Shown here piece after piece: positions 8,656 through 19,333 of a stretch of 64,000 nucleotides of DNA; positions within the stretch are counted from its first letter, which is position 1, and each line of letters begins with the position of its first letter. The translations under genes were made by a program, and so were the position numbers. The DNA is taken from NCBI RefSeq assembly GCF_001578105.1, contig NZ_CP014275.1, forward strand, positions 1,116,001-1,180,000, read 5' to 3'. This DNA comes from Martelella sp. AD-3. GTDB taxonomy: Bacteria; Pseudomonadota; Alphaproteobacteria; Rhizobiales; Rhizobiaceae. The notes under the pieces were generated by a model. It worked only from the letters and a program-made list of their open reading frames with translations, made no database searches and was not told the DNA's origin.

Positions 8656-9375
8656 ATGGAACAGCTTGGGTTGGAAGCAGCACATGCCGATGTCGGCTTG
8701 CTGGCGCTCTTCATGCAGGCCGGCCTGATCGTCAAACTGGTGATGATCGGCCTGATCGCCGCCTCGGTCTGGACGTGGGCGATCGTGATCGAGAAGATCA
8801 TCGCCTACAACAAGGAACGCCGCGCCTATAACCAGTTCGAGGATGCCTTCTGGTCCGGCACCTCGCTGGAGAAGCTCTATTCGAACCTGTCGGAGCGCAA
8901 GACCTCCGGCATGGCCGCGGTGTTCGTCGCCGCCATGCGCGAGTGGAAGAAATCCTTCGAGCGCGGCGCGCGTGCCCCCGTCGGCCTGCAGATGCGCGTG
9001 GAAAAATCGATGGATGTCGCCATCCAGCGCGAATCGGAAAAGCTGGAAGCTCGCCTCGGCTTCCTCGCCAGCACCGGCTCGGCTGCGCCCTTTATCGGTC
9101 TCTTCGGCACGGTTGTCGGCATCATGACCTCGTTCCAGGCGATCGCCGGTTCGAAATCGACCAATCTCGCTGTTGTCGCTCCCGGCATTGCCGAAGCGCT
9201 TCTGGCCACCGCCATCGGTCTCGTCGCCGCCATTCCCGCCGTTGTCGCCTACAACAAGTTTTCCGCTGACAGCGGTAAGCTGGTGGGTCGCATGGAGGGC
9301 TTTGCCGACGAATTCGCCGCGATCCTGTCGCGCCAGATCGACGAGAAACTCCAGTCGCGCCCGGCCGCGGAATAA
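8656..9375 (+). CDS. tolQ: TolQ, inner-membrane proton channel subunit
   Basis: The 239-residue protein belongs to the ExbB/TolQ/MotA family. It has a first membrane segment at about residues 20-40 (LIVKLVMIGLIAASVWTW), a large cytoplasmic loop, and two C-terminal segments including APFIGLFGTVVGIM and ATAIGLVAAIPAVVAY. With TolR it uses the proton gradient to energise TolA during outer-membrane constriction. I chose the ATG at 8656 (MEQLGLEAA, with AAGGA ten bases upstream) over the in-frame start at 8539, which would add 39 residues of no family character. tolR follows after 18 bases. Confidence 0.95.
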   Translation: MEQLGLEAAHADVGLLALFMQAGLIVKLVMIGLIAASVWTWAIVIEKIIAYNKERRAYNQFEDAFWSGTSLEKLYSNLSERKTSGMAAVFVAAMREWKKSFERGARAPVGLQMRVEKSMDVAIQRESEKLEARLGFLASTGSAAPFIGLFGTVVGIMTSFQAIAGSKSTNLAVVAPGIAEALLATAIGLVAAIPAVVAYNKFSADSGKLVGRMEGFADEFAAILSRQIDEKLQSRPAAE

Positions 9376-9393
9376 TCCGAGGGAGATTGCGAT

Positions 9394-9846
9394 ATGGGAA
9401 TGACCGCAGGAACAAGCGCCACGGGCGGCAGCCGCCGGGGACGAAGACGCGCGCGGCGCGGCCCCGTCAGCGAAATCAACGTGACGCCGCTCGTCGACGT
9501 CATGCTCGTGCTTCTGATCATCTTCATGGTCGCCGCGCCGATGATGACCGTCGGCGTGCCGATCGACTTGCCTGAGACGCAGGCGCAGGCGCTCAATTCC
9601 GATACCCAGCCGATCACGATTTCCGTCAATCCGGAAGGCCAGATCTATCTGCAGGAAACCGAGATCGGCATCGACGAGGTCGTGCCGAAGCTCGAGGCGA
9701 TCGCCACCACCGGCTATTCCGAGCGCATCTATGTGCGCGGCGACGCCAATGCCGATTACGGCACGGTGATGCGGGTAATGGCGCGGATTTCGGCGGCGGG
9801 TTTCAAGAATATCGGCCTGGTGACCCTGCAGGAACAGGATAGCTGA
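9394..9846 (+). CDS. tolR: TolR, inner-membrane partner of TolQ
   Basis: The 150-residue protein has an Arg-rich cytoplasmic N-terminus, a single membrane segment VDVMLVLLIIFMVAAPMM with the proton-path aspartate D35, and the periplasmic ExbD/TolR domain at about residues 60-150. It forms the TolQ-TolR motor. It is preceded by GAGGGAG and lies in the tolQ-tolR-tolA run; tolA begins nine bases after its stop. Confidence 0.95.
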   Translation: MGMTAGTSATGGSRRGRRRARRGPVSEINVTPLVDVMLVLLIIFMVAAPMMTVGVPIDLPETQAQALNSDTQPITISVNPEGQIYLQETEIGIDEVVPKLEAIATTGYSERIYVRGDANADYGTVMRVMARISAAGFKNIGLVTLQEQDS

Positions 9847-9855
9847 TTTCCCGCC

Positions 9856-11010
9856 ATGACGCGCAGCTTCGCCATTTCCTTCGTTCTGCACTGTCTGGTC
9901 ATCGGCTGGGCAGTGTTTCTGCTCGGCACGCCGCCCTCCATGGAGGTGGCCGACGTCGATGCCCTGCCGGTGACGCTGATCCCGGTCCAGGACATCACGC
10001 AGGTGCAGCAGGGCGATCAGGACGCGGAGCTTGCCGAGATCGCCGCGCCCGTTCCGACCCGGCGTCAGGACCAGGTGGCCGATGCGCAGAATGTCGGCGA
10101 AAACGAGATCGACCTGAACAGGGCGGAAGAGGCGACGCCCGACAATGTGGAACAGGAGCAGGCGGCCTTGCCGACGCCTTCGGCTGCGGAAACGCTGGAG
10201 CCTGCGCCGCAGGAGGACGTGGCCGAGGCTCCGCCGCCGCCCGTGCCTGAGCCTGCACCGCGCCCCGAGCCCGAACCGGCGCCCGCGCCCGAACCTGCGC
10301 CGTCGCAGGAGCCGGCTCCTGCGCCGGAACCCGCGCCCGCGCCCGAGCCGGAGGCCGTCGAGACACCCGAGCCCGAACCCGCGCCAACGCCTGAACCGGC
10401 CGAGGCCAGCGCGCCCGAACCCGAACCCGAACCCGCGACCCCGGCCGAGCCGGCCGAGCCGCAACTCGCCTTCCCCGATCAGGCGCCCCTTCCGACGCGC
10501 AGGCCTGAGCAACCGGCGCTGCGCGAGACCCGCACGGCTGAAGCCCCGCCGACCGACAGCCAGACCACGGCTTCCACGGAAACGGACGACTTCAACGTCG
10601 ACGACATCGCCGCGCTGCTGAATCGCACCGAGGCGACCGGCGGCGGAGCGCAACGCGCAGAAACGCCTGCCGCCCTCGGCACGCAGCGGCCCAGCAATTC
10701 CGCGCAGCTTTCGCAAAGCGAATTGGACGCGCTGCGCGGCCAGATCCAGCGCAACTGGTCGATCCTTGCCGGGCTTGACGGCGCGGAAGGCGTGCGCATA
10801 CGCATACACATGAAGCTTGATCCATCCGGTGCGATTGTCGGAACGCCAGAGGTGACGGCGACCGGCGGCAGCGAGAGCGCGCGGCGCATTCTTGCCGGCG
10901 GGGCCCGCCGCGCGGTGCTGAAATCCTCGCCCTTTGTCCAACTTCCGCCGGAAAAATATGACGCCTGGAGCGAAGTTATCGTGAACTTCGACCCAAGCCA
11001 GATGCTTTAA
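9856..11010 (+). CDS. tolA: TolA-like cell-envelope protein with Pro/Glu/Ala-rich linker
   Basis: The 384-residue protein has an N-terminal membrane anchor (FAISFVLHCLVIGWAVFLLG), a long linker of Pro-Glu-Ala repeats at about residues 120-210, and a C-terminal domain of TonB/TolA type at about 290-384. It spans the periplasm and connects the TolQR motor to TolB-Pal. The linker replaces the long alpha-helical domain of enteric TolA, as is common in Alphaproteobacteria. The C-terminal block with LRGQIQRNWSILAGLDGAEG is typical of alphaproteobacterial TolA. Position between tolR and tolB confirms the call. Confidence 0.9.
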   Translation: MTRSFAISFVLHCLVIGWAVFLLGTPPSMEVADVDALPVTLIPVQDITQVQQGDQDAELAEIAAPVPTRRQDQVADAQNVGENEIDLNRAEEATPDNVEQEQAALPTPSAAETLEPAPQEDVAEAPPPPVPEPAPRPEPEPAPAPEPAPSQEPAPAPEPAPAPEPEAVETPEPEPAPTPEPAEASAPEPEPEPATPAEPAEPQLAFPDQAPLPTRRPEQPALRETRTAEAPPTDSQTTASTETDDFNVDDIAALLNRTEATGGGAQRAETPAALGTQRPSNSAQLSQSELDALRGQIQRNWSILAGLDGAEGVRIRIHMKLDPSGAIVGTPEVTATGGSESARRILAGGARRAVLKSSPFVQLPPEKYDAWSEVIVNFDPSQML

Positions 11011-11089
11011 CGGTTAACCGGAGGAACGCGGAGGGACTAAACCCGCCGCAGCAGACCGTCGCACTCAACGCTGAAAGGCCTGACCTGTC

Positions 11090-12397
11090 ATGCTCAAACG
11101 CTGTCTCGTATTTCTGTCTGTCGCCTGGGCCGGGCTCGGCCTTATCTTCGTCGCGCCGGCCTATGCGCTGGTCGAGATCGACATCTCGCGCGGCAATGTC
11201 CAGCCGCTGCCGATTGCGATCACCGATTTCATTTCGGATGACGGACTTGGCGCGGACATTTCCGGCGTGATCGCCGCGGATCTTCAGCGTTCCGGCCTGT
11301 TCAAGCCGGTCGACCGCTCCGCCTTCATCCAGCAGATCAACGATCCGGACCAGACGCCGCGGTTTCAGGACTGGCAACTGATCAGCGCCGAGGCGCTGGT
11401 CGTCGGCCGCGTCACCCGCGAGGCGGATGGCCGCCTGCGCTCCGAGTTCCGGCTGTGGGACACCTATGCCGGCCAGCAGATCATCGGCCAGCAGTTCTAT
11501 ACCCAGCCGGACAACTGGCGCCGCGTTGCCCATATCATCGCCGACTCGATCTACCAGGCGCTGACGGGGGAACAGGGCTATTTCGACAGCCGGATCGTCT
11601 ACGTTTCCGAAAGCGGACCGAAAACCGCCCGCAAGCGCCAGCTCGCGATCATGGACCAGGACGGCTACAATGTCCGCATGCTGACCGACGGCCAGTATAT
11701 GGTGCTGACGCCGCGCTTCTCGCCGAACCGGCAGGAAGTGACCTACATGTCTTACGAGAACGACCAGCCGCGCGTCTATCTTCTGCAACTGGAGACGGGA
11801 CAGCGGGAGGTGGTCGGCAACTTCCCCGGCATGACGTTTGCGCCGCGCTTTTCCCCGGATGGCCAGCGCATCATCATGAGCCTGCAACAGGACGGCAACG
11901 CCAACATCTACACGATGGACCTGAGGACCCGCGCCACGACCCGGCTGACCAGCACGGCCGCCATCGATACCTCGCCCTCCTATGCGCCCGACGGTAACCA
12001 GATCGTGTTCGAAAGCGACCGCGGCGGTCGTCAGCAGCTTTACGTGATGAATGCCGACGGCTCGAACCAGCGCCGAATCTCCTTCGGCGACGGCAGCTAT
12101 TCGACGCCGGTCTGGTCGCCGCGCGGCGATCTCATCGCCTTTACCAAGCAGTCCGGCGGCAAGTTCTCCATCGGCGTGATGAAGCCGGACGGCAGCGGCG
12201 AACGCATCCTGACCACCGGCTTCCACAATGAGGGCCCGACCTGGGCGCCGAACGGCCGCGTGCTGATGTTCTTCCGCCAGAATGCCGGCGAGGGTGGCCC
12301 GCACCTTTATTCCATCGACCTGACGGGCTATAACGAACAGCGGATTTCGACGCCTGATTTTGCCTCCGATCCGGCCTGGTCGCCGCTTCTCGAATAG
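11090..12397 (+). CDS. tolB: TolB, periplasmic beta-propeller protein
   Basis: The 435-residue protein has a signal peptide ending near residue 25 (PAYA), an N-terminal TolB domain at about 25-160, and a C-terminal six-bladed propeller built from WD-like repeats such as [13 protein letters not shown] and [13 protein letters not shown]. It binds Pal and the TolA C-terminal domain. It is 79 bases after tolA, and the 209 bases that follow before pal leave room for a separate pal promoter. Confidence 0.96.
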   Translation: MLKRCLVFLSVAWAGLGLIFVAPAYALVEIDISRGNVQPLPIAITDFISDDGLGADISGVIAADLQRSGLFKPVDRSAFIQQINDPDQTPRFQDWQLISAEALVVGRVTREADGRLRSEFRLWDTYAGQQIIGQQFYTQPDNWRRVAHIIADSIYQALTGEQGYFDSRIVYVSESGPKTARKRQLAIMDQDGYNVRMLTDGQYMVLTPRFSPNRQEVTYMSYENDQPRVYLLQLETGQREVVGNFPGMTFAPRFSPDGQRIIMSLQQDGNANIYTMDLRTRATTRLTSTAAIDTSPSYAPDGNQIVFESDRGGRQQLYVMNADGSNQRRISFGDGSYSTPVWSPRGDLIAFTKQSGGKFSIGVMKPDGSGERILTTGFHNEGPTWAPNGRVLMFFRQNAGEGGPHLYSIDLTGYNEQRISTPDFASDPAWSPLLE

Positions 12398-12606
12398 CGG
12401 CGCCCGAGTTTTTCGACCTCGCATTCACCCTTTGTTAACGGTGTTTGTTGAGGGGGGATTAACGGCGATTTGATAGGTCATTTCGTCAATGTCGGCAGGT
12501 GCGCAAGACGCGATCAGCGCGCGGCCGTCACGGTAGAAAAAAACGCGTATCTGGTCCGACCGAAGGGTGCTGGACTTTTGATTGGAACGCTTGAAGGAGA
12601 GCGGTA

Positions 12607-13149
12607 ATGAGCCGAGCCACGCTTGGAGTTGAAGGCCTTTCCAGGAAAAGGGCGATGAGGCCTGCTATCGTCGCGCTGTGCGCGGTCATGGCGCTTGGCC
12701 TTGCCGGCTGCGCATCCAAGCAGGACAACCTGCCGGGCAGCGGCCAGGGCATGGCGGGCGCCAATGCGGGCGTCGCCTCTCCGGGCAGCGTCCAGGATTT
12801 CGACCTCAATGTCGGCGACACGGTCTATTTCGAGACCGATTCGGCCGCGATCACCCCGATCGCCGCGCAGACGCTCGACAAGCAGGCCCAGTGGCTGCAG
12901 CGCTACACCAGCTATGCTATCCGCGTCGAAGGCCATGCCGACGAGCGCGGCACGCGCGAATACAATCTGGCGCTCGGCGCCCGCCGCGCCACGGCCACCA
13001 AGAACTACCTCGTCTCGCGCGGCATTCCGGCCAACCGGATTTCGACGATTTCCTACGGCAAGGAGCGCCCCGTCGCCGTCTGCGACAACATCTCCTGCTG
13101 GTCGCAGAACCGCCGCACGGTGACCGTATTGCGCGGCGCCGGAAGTTGA
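12607..13149 (+). CDS. pal: Pal, peptidoglycan-associated lipoprotein
   Basis: The 180-residue protein has a lipobox LAGC with the acylated C35, a short linker, and an OmpA-like peptidoglycan-binding domain at about residues 70-180 with YFETDSAAITP and VEGHADERGTREYNLALG. It anchors the outer membrane to the cell wall and is the end-point of the Tol system. The N-terminus is longer than in enteric Pal but usual for rhizobia. A strong terminator follows 21 bases after the stop. Confidence 0.95.
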   Translation: MSRATLGVEGLSRKRAMRPAIVALCAVMALGLAGCASKQDNLPGSGQGMAGANAGVASPGSVQDFDLNVGDTVYFETDSAAITPIAAQTLDKQAQWLQRYTSYAIRVEGHADERGTREYNLALGARRATATKNYLVSRGIPANRISTISYGKERPVAVCDNISCWSQNRRTVTVLRGAGS

Positions 13150-13170
13150 TCCCGATGTCCCGATGAAGAA

Positions 13171-13198
13171 AAAAAACCGGCCGCGCGCCGGTTTTTTT
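13171..13198 (+). terminator. Rho-independent terminator after pal
   Basis: A GC-rich stem (AACCGGC/GCCGGTT around a CGCGC loop) is followed by seven T. A run of A precedes the stem, so the structure could also work on the other strand, but only the plus strand has a gene ending here. It separates pal from cpoB. Confidence 0.85.
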
Positions 13199-13311
13199 GT
13201 GTCCGCAGTGCATGAAAACGCGTTTTGATCTAAATATGGCCAGAAACGGCATGTCGGAGAACATGCAGGTCTGTTTTACTGGTTTCAGGGACAGTTTTTG
13301 GGAAAAGGATC

Positions 13312-14130
13312 ATGAGAAAAGCAATTTTGTGTCTGCTGGCAGGCTCCGCCGTCCTCGGCATGCAGGCAAGCGCCTCGGCCACCGGCCTGTCGCTTTTTCC
13401 GGCAACCGGCGGCGGACAAGGGCAGGTGGTTCAGGTTCAGGCAACCGACCCGGCCATGCGGATCATGCAGCTTGAGGAGCAGGTCAGGAACCTCAACGGC
13501 CAGGTCGAGGACCTGAGCTTCCAGCTGCTGCAGATGGAAGAGCGGATCCGCAAATTGCAGGAGGACATGGAATTCCGCCTGCAGGATCTGGAAAGCGGCA
13601 TGGCCGCGCCGCCTTCATCCGGCAGCGGGCCGGACAATGAAACGGCGTCGATCGACAACCTCCCGCCGATGCCCGACAGCGCCGTGAATGACGCCACCAT
13701 GCCCGGCGAGGTCTCGCCTGACCTGCCGGAGGGAGCGGAAGGCGGCGGCGATGATGCCGCCTTCTATAACGTCGCCTACAACCTCATCCTTTCGGGTGAC
13801 TATCAGCAAGCCGAGGATGCCTTCGGCGAATTCGTGCTGAGCTATCCGAATAGTCCGCTCATTCCCGATGCGAGTTTCTGGCTCGGCGAATCGATGCTGG
13901 CGCAGCAGAAATTCAACGAGGCCGCCAAGACCTTCCTGAACGCCTACAAGGCCTATGGCACATCCGACAAGGCGCCGGAAATGCTGCTGAAGCTCGGCCA
14001 GTCGCTGGCCGGCATGGACAACAAGGACGCCGCCTGCGCCACCTTCGCCGAAGTGCCGACGCGCTATCCCGATGCCGCGCAGGCCGTCCTCGACAAGGCG
14101 CGCGCGGAGCTTGCGGCCAACGGATGCTGA
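13312..14130 (+). CDS. cpoB: CpoB/YbgF, Tol-Pal coordinator of cell division
   Basis: The 272-residue exported protein has a signal peptide ending near residue 23 (ASASA), a trimerising coiled coil at about 45-90 (heptads in IMQLEEQVRNLNGQVEDLSF), a variable linker, and TPR repeats from about residue 140 with YNLILSGDYQQAEDAF. It links peptidoglycan synthesis to outer-membrane constriction and closes the tol cluster. tilS starts within its last codons (seven-base overlap), so the two are probably translated from one message. Confidence 0.93.
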   Translation: MRKAILCLLAGSAVLGMQASASATGLSLFPATGGGQGQVVQVQATDPAMRIMQLEEQVRNLNGQVEDLSFQLLQMEERIRKLQEDMEFRLQDLESGMAAPPSSGSGPDNETASIDNLPPMPDSAVNDATMPGEVSPDLPEGAEGGGDDAAFYNVAYNLILSGDYQQAEDAFGEFVLSYPNSPLIPDASFWLGESMLAQQKFNEAAKTFLNAYKAYGTSDKAPEMLLKLGQSLAGMDNKDAACATFAEVPTRYPDAAQAVLDKARAELAANGC

Positions 14131-15446
14131 CGCCGGCGCCCGCCGTCGTCCTTCCGCAGGCCTGCGCGGCAACGGCCGCGGCGCGGGACTTCCTGCTTTC
14201 GCTCAAGAAAGACTGTCATCTCCTCGTCGCTGTTTCCGGCGGCGGCGATTCGATCGGCCTGCTGACCGCGCTTGACGAGGCCCGGCGCGCTTCCGGAAGG
14301 GAGGATGTCAGGCTTTCGGCCGCGACCGTCGACCATGCCCTGCGCGCAGCGGCAGCCGAAGAGGCTGCCTGGGTCGAAACCTTCTGCGCCGCCCGCGGCA
14401 TTGCCCACGCGACATTGCGCTGGACGGGCGAGAAGCCCGTGTCCGGCCTGATGGCAGCCGCCCGCGACGCCCGCTACCGGCTGCTCGCCGGAGAGGCGAA
14501 GCGTCTCGGCGCGCACGCGATCGCGCTTGCCCATACGATGGAGGATCAGGCCGAGACCCTTGCCATGCGCCGCGCGCGCAACCGGTCCGCTCTTGCGAGC
14601 GGCATGGCCGATAGGACGCTGGTCGAGGCCGCGATCTGGGTCGTGCGCCCGTTTCTCCGGGTCCGGCGCGGGACGATCCGCGCGTTTCTCGATGCGCGCG
14701 GCCTTTCCTGGATCGAGGACCCGAGCAATGAAGACGCGCGCTTCGAACGCGTGCGCGTTCGCCGCATGGTGCGCGACCGGGTCGAGGCCCTGGCGGGCGA
14801 GGCGGAAAGCGCCGCGCGGGCGCGCCGGGCTCTTTCGCAGGAGGCTGCGAGCCTCTTCGCTTCGGCCGCCACGCTCCACGAAGGCATCCTTGCCGAACTC
14901 GATGCGCGCCTTCTGACAGACGCGCCGGCGCCGGCGCGCTACCTTCTCAACCTGCTCATTCCCGTTCTCGGCGGCCTGGCCTATGGTCCGGGCGGCGCGG
15001 CGCTCGAGCGGGCCATGGCGTTGTGTGCGGGCCCGCACGGCGCACGCATGACGGCCGGACGCTGCCTGCTCGAAAGGCACCGTGACGCGCTGTTCGTCGT
15101 GCGCGAGGGGCGGGACCTTGGGCAAAACGAGATCCCGCCGGGCCGGGCCGGAATCTGGGACGGGCGTTTTCGCATTGAAAACCGCTCGTGCGAAACGCTG
15201 CACATCGCCCCTGCCGGCGTTGATGCGGCAAGCCCTGGCGAGGAGGCTTTCCTGCCGCGCCGGCTCGCGCGGCTTGCCGGGAAGGTTCGTCCCGCCCTGC
15301 CGCCGTTCGAAGACGTTTCCTGTACGCCGTTCCTGGCGCCGTTCGACCGCTTCCTGCCGGGTTTCGAACTTGCGCTCGCCAATGCGATAGCGGCGGCTTT
15401 CGCCCGTCCGGCCTATCCCGATCCGGCCCCGGCCTATTTGCGGTGA
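14124..15446 (+). CDS. tilS: tRNA(Ile)-lysidine synthetase
   Basis: The 440-residue ATP-dependent enzyme changes C34 of the CAU-anticodon isoleucine tRNA to lysidine so that it reads AUA. The PP-loop SGGGDS is at residues 38-43, and HTMEDQAET and the RARNRSALASGM loop are also visible. The C-terminal part is divergent, as is usual. The ATG at 14124 overlaps the end of cpoB by seven bases. The tol-pal, tilS, ftsH, glmM order is conserved in rhizobia. Confidence 0.93.
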   Translation: MLTPAPAVVLPQACAATAAARDFLLSLKKDCHLLVAVSGGGDSIGLLTALDEARRASGREDVRLSAATVDHALRAAAAEEAAWVETFCAARGIAHATLRWTGEKPVSGLMAAARDARYRLLAGEAKRLGAHAIALAHTMEDQAETLAMRRARNRSALASGMADRTLVEAAIWVVRPFLRVRRGTIRAFLDARGLSWIEDPSNEDARFERVRVRRMVRDRVEALAGEAESAARARRALSQEAASLFASAATLHEGILAELDARLLTDAPAPARYLLNLLIPVLGGLAYGPGGAALERAMALCAGPHGARMTAGRCLLERHRDALFVVREGRDLGQNEIPPGRAGIWDGRFRIENRSCETLHIAPAGVDAASPGEEAFLPRRLARLAGKVRPALPPFEDVSCTPFLAPFDRFLPGFELALANAIAAAFARPAYPDPAPAYLR

Positions 15447-15556
15447 GAAAATGAATCTTGGGACCGGCTTGTCTTGGCAAGACATGGCACGGACCCTATG
15501 TTAGGCGTAATTCAGCGGCATTGTGACGTGCCGGAAATATGATTTCGGGGAGTTTA

Positions 15557-17503
15557 ATGAACCCAAACCTACGCAATATTGCGCTATGGGCGATAATCGC
15601 GTTGCTGCTGGTCGCGCTGTTCAGCATGTTCCAGTCGACGCCGTCGCAGAACACCGGCAACCAGGTGGCCTATTCGCAATTCGTATCCAGCGTTGAAGCC
15701 GGCAGGGTCAAGGAAGTGACCATTACCGGCAACAACATCACCGGCACCTACACCAGTGGCGGCTCGCCCTTCCACACCTATGCCCCGGTCATCGACGACA
15801 ACCTGCTCACCAAGCTCGAGAACAACAATGTCGACGTCACGGCCAAGCCGGTCAGCGACGGTTCGGGCGGCATACTGAGCTATGTCGGCACGCTTCTGCC
15901 GATGCTGCTGATCCTCGGCGTCTGGCTGTTCTTCATGCGCCAGATGCAGGGCGGATCGCGCGGCGCGATGGGCTTCGGCAAGTCCAAGGCCAAGCTTCTG
16001 ACGGAAGCCCACGGCCGGGTGACCTTTGACGATGTCGCCGGCGTTGACGAAGCCAAGCAGGACCTCGAGGAGATCGTCGAATTCCTGCGCGACCCGCAGA
16101 AGTTCCAGCGTCTCGGCGGCCGCATTCCGCGCGGCGTGCTGCTCGTCGGCCCGCCCGGAACGGGCAAGACGCTGCTGGCGCGTTCGGTGGCAGGCGAGGC
16201 CAATGTGCCGTTCTTCACCATTTCCGGTTCCGACTTCGTTGAAATGTTCGTCGGCGTCGGCGCAAGCCGCGTGCGCGACATGTTCGAGCAGGCCAAGAAG
16301 AATGCTCCCTGCATCATCTTCATCGACGAGATTGATGCTGTCGGCCGTCATCGCGGCGCCGGTCTCGGCGGCGGCAATGACGAGCGCGAGCAGACGCTGA
16401 ACCAGCTTCTCGTGGAGATGGACGGCTTCGAGGCGAATGAAGGCGTGATCCTGATCGCCGCGACCAACCGTCCCGACGTTCTCGATCCCGCGCTTCTGCG
16501 TCCCGGCCGTTTCGACCGTCAGGTCGTCGTGCCGAACCCGGATATCGTCGGTCGCGAGCGCATCCTCAAGGTCCATGCCCGCAACACGCCGCTGGCGCCG
16601 AATGTCGATCTCAAGGTGGTTGCCCGCGGTACCCCGGGCTTTTCCGGCGCAGACCTGATGAACCTCGTCAACGAAGCCGCGCTGATGGCGGCGAGGCGCA
16701 ACAAGCGTCTGGTCACGATGGCCGAGTTCGAGGACGCCAAGGACAAGATCATGATGGGCGCCGAACGGCGTTCCACCGCGATGACCGAGGCGGAGAAAAA
16801 GCTCACGGCCTATCACGAGGCGGGACATGCGATGGTGGCGCTCAAGGTGCCGGTGGCCGATCCCGTCCACAAGGCGACGATCATTCCGCGCGGACGCGCG
16901 CTTGGCATGGTGATGCAATTGCCCGAGGGCGACCGCTATTCCATGAGCTACAAGTGGATGATCTCGCGGCTTGCGATCATGATGGGCGGTCGTGTTGCCG
17001 AGGAACTCACCTTCGGCAAGGACAACATCACCTCCGGCGCATCCTCCGATATCGAGCAGGCGACCAAGCTTGCCCGGGCGATGGTGACGCAATGGGGCTT
17101 TTCTGACGAGCTCGGCCAGGTTTCCTACGGCGAGAACCAGCAGGAGGTCTTCCTCGGGCATTCGGTGTCGCAGTCGAAGAATGTTTCGGAATCGACCGCG
17201 CAGAAGATCGATTCCGAGGTGCGACGCCTGATCGACGAGGCCTATGTCGAAGCGACGAAGATCCTCAAGGAGAACCATGACGGCTTCGTCGCGGTTGCCG
17301 AGGGTCTGCTCGAATACGAGACGCTCTCCGGCGACGAGATCAAGGCGATCCTGCAGGGCGAGAAGCCCGCCCGCGATCTCGGCGACGACACGCCGCCCTC
17401 GCGCGGCTCTGCGGTGCCTTCCATGGGGCCGAAGAAGGACGCTCCTTCCGGCAAGCCTTCGGACGGCAAGGAAGGCGACGGCTTCGAGCCGCAGCCGAAC
17501 TGA
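15557..17503 (+). CDS. ftsH: ATP-dependent zinc metalloprotease FtsH
   Basis: The 648-residue membrane protease has an N-terminal membrane segment ([15 protein letters not shown]), a short periplasmic domain, a second segment near residue 110, an AAA+ domain with Walker A GPPGTGKT near 197-204 and Walker [11 protein letters not shown], and the zinc site HEAGH near 420. It degrades membrane and regulatory proteins. I prefer the ATG at 15557, with GGGGAG five bases upstream, over the in-frame ATG at 15539. A terminator follows directly. Confidence 0.98.
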   Translation: MNPNLRNIALWAIIALLLVALFSMFQSTPSQNTGNQVAYSQFVSSVEAGRVKEVTITGNNITGTYTSGGSPFHTYAPVIDDNLLTKLENNNVDVTAKPVSDGSGGILSYVGTLLPMLLILGVWLFFMRQMQGGSRGAMGFGKSKAKLLTEAHGRVTFDDVAGVDEAKQDLEEIVEFLRDPQKFQRLGGRIPRGVLLVGPPGTGKTLLARSVAGEANVPFFTISGSDFVEMFVGVGASRVRDMFEQAKKNAPCIIFIDEIDAVGRHRGAGLGGGNDEREQTLNQLLVEMDGFEANEGVILIAATNRPDVLDPALLRPGRFDRQVVVPNPDIVGRERILKVHARNTPLAPNVDLKVVARGTPGFSGADLMNLVNEAALMAARRNKRLVTMAEFEDAKDKIMMGAERRSTAMTEAEKKLTAYHEAGHAMVALKVPVADPVHKATIIPRGRALGMVMQLPEGDRYSMSYKWMISRLAIMMGGRVAEELTFGKDNITSGASSDIEQATKLARAMVTQWGFSDELGQVSYGENQQEVFLGHSVSQSKNVSESTAQKIDSEVRRLIDEAYVEATKILKENHDGFVAVAEGLLEYETLSGDEIKAILQGEKPARDLGDDTPPSRGSAVPSMGPKKDAPSGKPSDGKEGDGFEPQPN

Positions 17504-17510
17504 GAAGCTG

Positions 17511-17536
17511 AACCGCCGGCAGCCCCGGCGGTTTTT
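17511..17536 (+). terminator. Rho-independent terminator after ftsH
   Basis: A nine-base stem AACCGCCGG/CCGGCGGTT with a five-base loop is followed by a T run. It starts eight bases after the ftsH stop. Confidence 0.85.
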
Positions 17537-17750
17537 CTTATTGCGCATTGAACTCTGACGCAGGAATGCCTGCATCCACGCAATCTCACAGAAGGCGGAC
17601 GTTCCGCGCTGCACGTTCCGGTAACGTCGTGTTAGCGTTGTTGACGTTATTTTATGTGCCTTGCGGCGGATTTTCTGCCAATAGGACGCTGGAACACGCC
17701 CGGCAGAGACATGACGGTTGCCCCCCAGGGCGGCTTTGACGAGGAACGAC

Positions 17751-19109
17751 ATGGCACGCAAATATTTCGGAACCGACGGTATTCGGGGACAGTCCAACAC
17801 CTTCCCGATGACGCCCGATCTCGCCATGCGGGTCGGGATTGCGGTCGGCACGATCTTCCGCCGCAACGATCATGCCCGCCGCGTTGTGATCGGCAAGGAC
17901 ACGCGTCTGTCCGGCTATATGCTGGAAAACGCGCTGGTCGCCGGCTTTACCGCCGCCGGCCTCAATGTCTACCTGCTGGGCCCGATCCCGACGCCGGCCG
18001 TCGCCATGCTGACGCGTTCGCTGAGGGCCGATGTCGGCGTCATGATTTCCGCCTCGCACAATCCTTACGCCGACAACGGCATCAAGCTTTTCGGTCCCGA
18101 CGGCTACAAGATGTCGGACGAGATCGAGGCCCGGATCGAGGCGCTGGTCGATCGTGACGATTTCTATTCCCAGCTTGCCCGTTCCAACGAGATCGGCCGC
18201 GCCAGCCGCGTCGAGGGCGACATCTACCGCTATATCGAATTCGTCAAGCGCACGCTTCCCCGGGATGTGACGCTGCACGGTCTGCGCGTCGTCGTCGACT
18301 GCGCCAACGGTGCGGCTTACAAGGCGGCGCCGACGGCGCTCTGGGAACTCGGCGCCGACGTGGTGACGATCGGGGCGGAGCCGAACGGCCTCAACATCAA
18401 CAAGGAATGCGGCTCGACCTATCCGAAGACGCTGCAGGCCAAGGTGCATGAAGTGCGCGCCGATATCGGCATCGCGCTCGATGGCGATGCCGACCGGGTG
18501 ATCATCGTCGACGAGAAGGGCAACATCATCGACGGCGACCAGCTGATGGCCGTGATTGTCGGCAATCTTGCCGACGACGGCGAGCTCAAGGGCAATGGCC
18601 TCGTGGCGACCGTCATGTCCAATCTCGGCCTTGAGCGCCACCTGAACGCCAGGGGGCTGGAACTCGCACGCACCAAGGTGGGCGACCGCTATGTGGTCGA
18701 ATACATGCGCAAACATGGCCACAATGTCGGCGGCGAACAGTCCGGTCATATCGTGCTCTCCGATTTCGGCACCACCGGCGACGGCCTGGTGGCCGCGCTG
18801 CAGATCCTTGCCGCCGTCAAGCGGGCGGACAAGCCGGTGAGCGAGGTCTGCCGCAAGTTCGAGCCGGTGCCCCAGCTTCTGCGCAACGTTCGCATTGCGG
18901 CGGGCGCCGTGCCGTTGGAAGACGGCAACGTCAAACAGGCGATTGCCGATGCCGAGGCGGAGCTGAAGGGCCGCGGACGCCTCGTCATCCGTCCGTCAGG
19001 CACCGAGCCGCTGATCCGCGTGATGGCGGAGGGCGATGATCCCGCCCAGGTCGAGCGCGTCGTTTCTGGCCTCATCGACGTGATCTCCAACGTGCGCGAT
19101 GCCGCCTGA
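17751..19109 (+). CDS. glmM: Phosphoglucosamine mutase
   Basis: The 452-residue enzyme interconverts glucosamine 6-phosphate and glucosamine 1-phosphate on the way to UDP-GlcNAc for peptidoglycan and lipid A. It begins with the family signature [13 protein letters not shown], has the phosphoserine loop [11 protein letters not shown] near residue 101, the metal loop DGDADR, and the C-terminal phosphate site [13 protein letters not shown] chose the ATG at 17751 over the in-frame 17718 because it begins at the conserved sequence and is preceded by GAGGAA. Confidence 0.97.
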   Translation: MARKYFGTDGIRGQSNTFPMTPDLAMRVGIAVGTIFRRNDHARRVVIGKDTRLSGYMLENALVAGFTAAGLNVYLLGPIPTPAVAMLTRSLRADVGVMISASHNPYADNGIKLFGPDGYKMSDEIEARIEALVDRDDFYSQLARSNEIGRASRVEGDIYRYIEFVKRTLPRDVTLHGLRVVVDCANGAAYKAAPTALWELGADVVTIGAEPNGLNINKECGSTYPKTLQAKVHEVRADIGIALDGDADRVIIVDEKGNIIDGDQLMAVIVGNLADDGELKGNGLVATVMSNLGLERHLNARGLELARTKVGDRYVVEYMRKHGHNVGGEQSGHIVLSDFGTTGDGLVAALQILAAVKRADKPVSEVCRKFEPVPQLLRNVRIAAGAVPLEDGNVKQAIADAEAELKGRGRLVIRPSGTEPLIRVMAEGDDPAQVERVVSGLIDVISNVRDAA

Positions 19110-19144
19110 GTTTTTCCGAACATCCGGCGTCTCATGACCTCATT

Positions 19145-19170
19145 GCGGGCAGGGCTCTTTGCCCGCTGCG
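19145..19170 (+). terminator. Possible hairpin terminator after glmM
   Basis: A seven-base stem GCGGGCA/TGCCCGC with a GGGCTCTT loop lies 35 bases past the glmM stop. It is followed only by a short T-containing tail, so termination is uncertain. Confidence 0.35.
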
Positions 19171-19333
19171 TTTGCCGTTTCGGGCATTTTCCAAAGCCGC
19201 GATGCCCTTCGGCATGTTTTCTTTGATCTCCTGCGCCGGTCCGGCTTTGTCCGGACGAATCTGGCCATATTCCTGTTGCAGCATAACCCGGCGTTGCGGC
19301 GCTTTTGGGTTTTTGAGGCAGGAGGACTGGCAG

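Noticed and set aside
9856..10500. Pro/Glu repeats of tolA as a tandem-repeat or CRISPR-like array
   Set aside because: The repeats are codon-level low complexity inside a conserved gene with no spacers.
8647..10941. 764-codon minus-strand ORF across tolQ-tolR-tolA
   Set aside because: It mirrors three firmly identified genes; the Arg/Gly/His-rich translation has no family features and is typical of antisense frames in high-GC DNA.
15584..17866. 760-codon minus-strand ORF over ftsH
   Set aside because: Antisense shadow of ftsH with no motif and no ribosome site.
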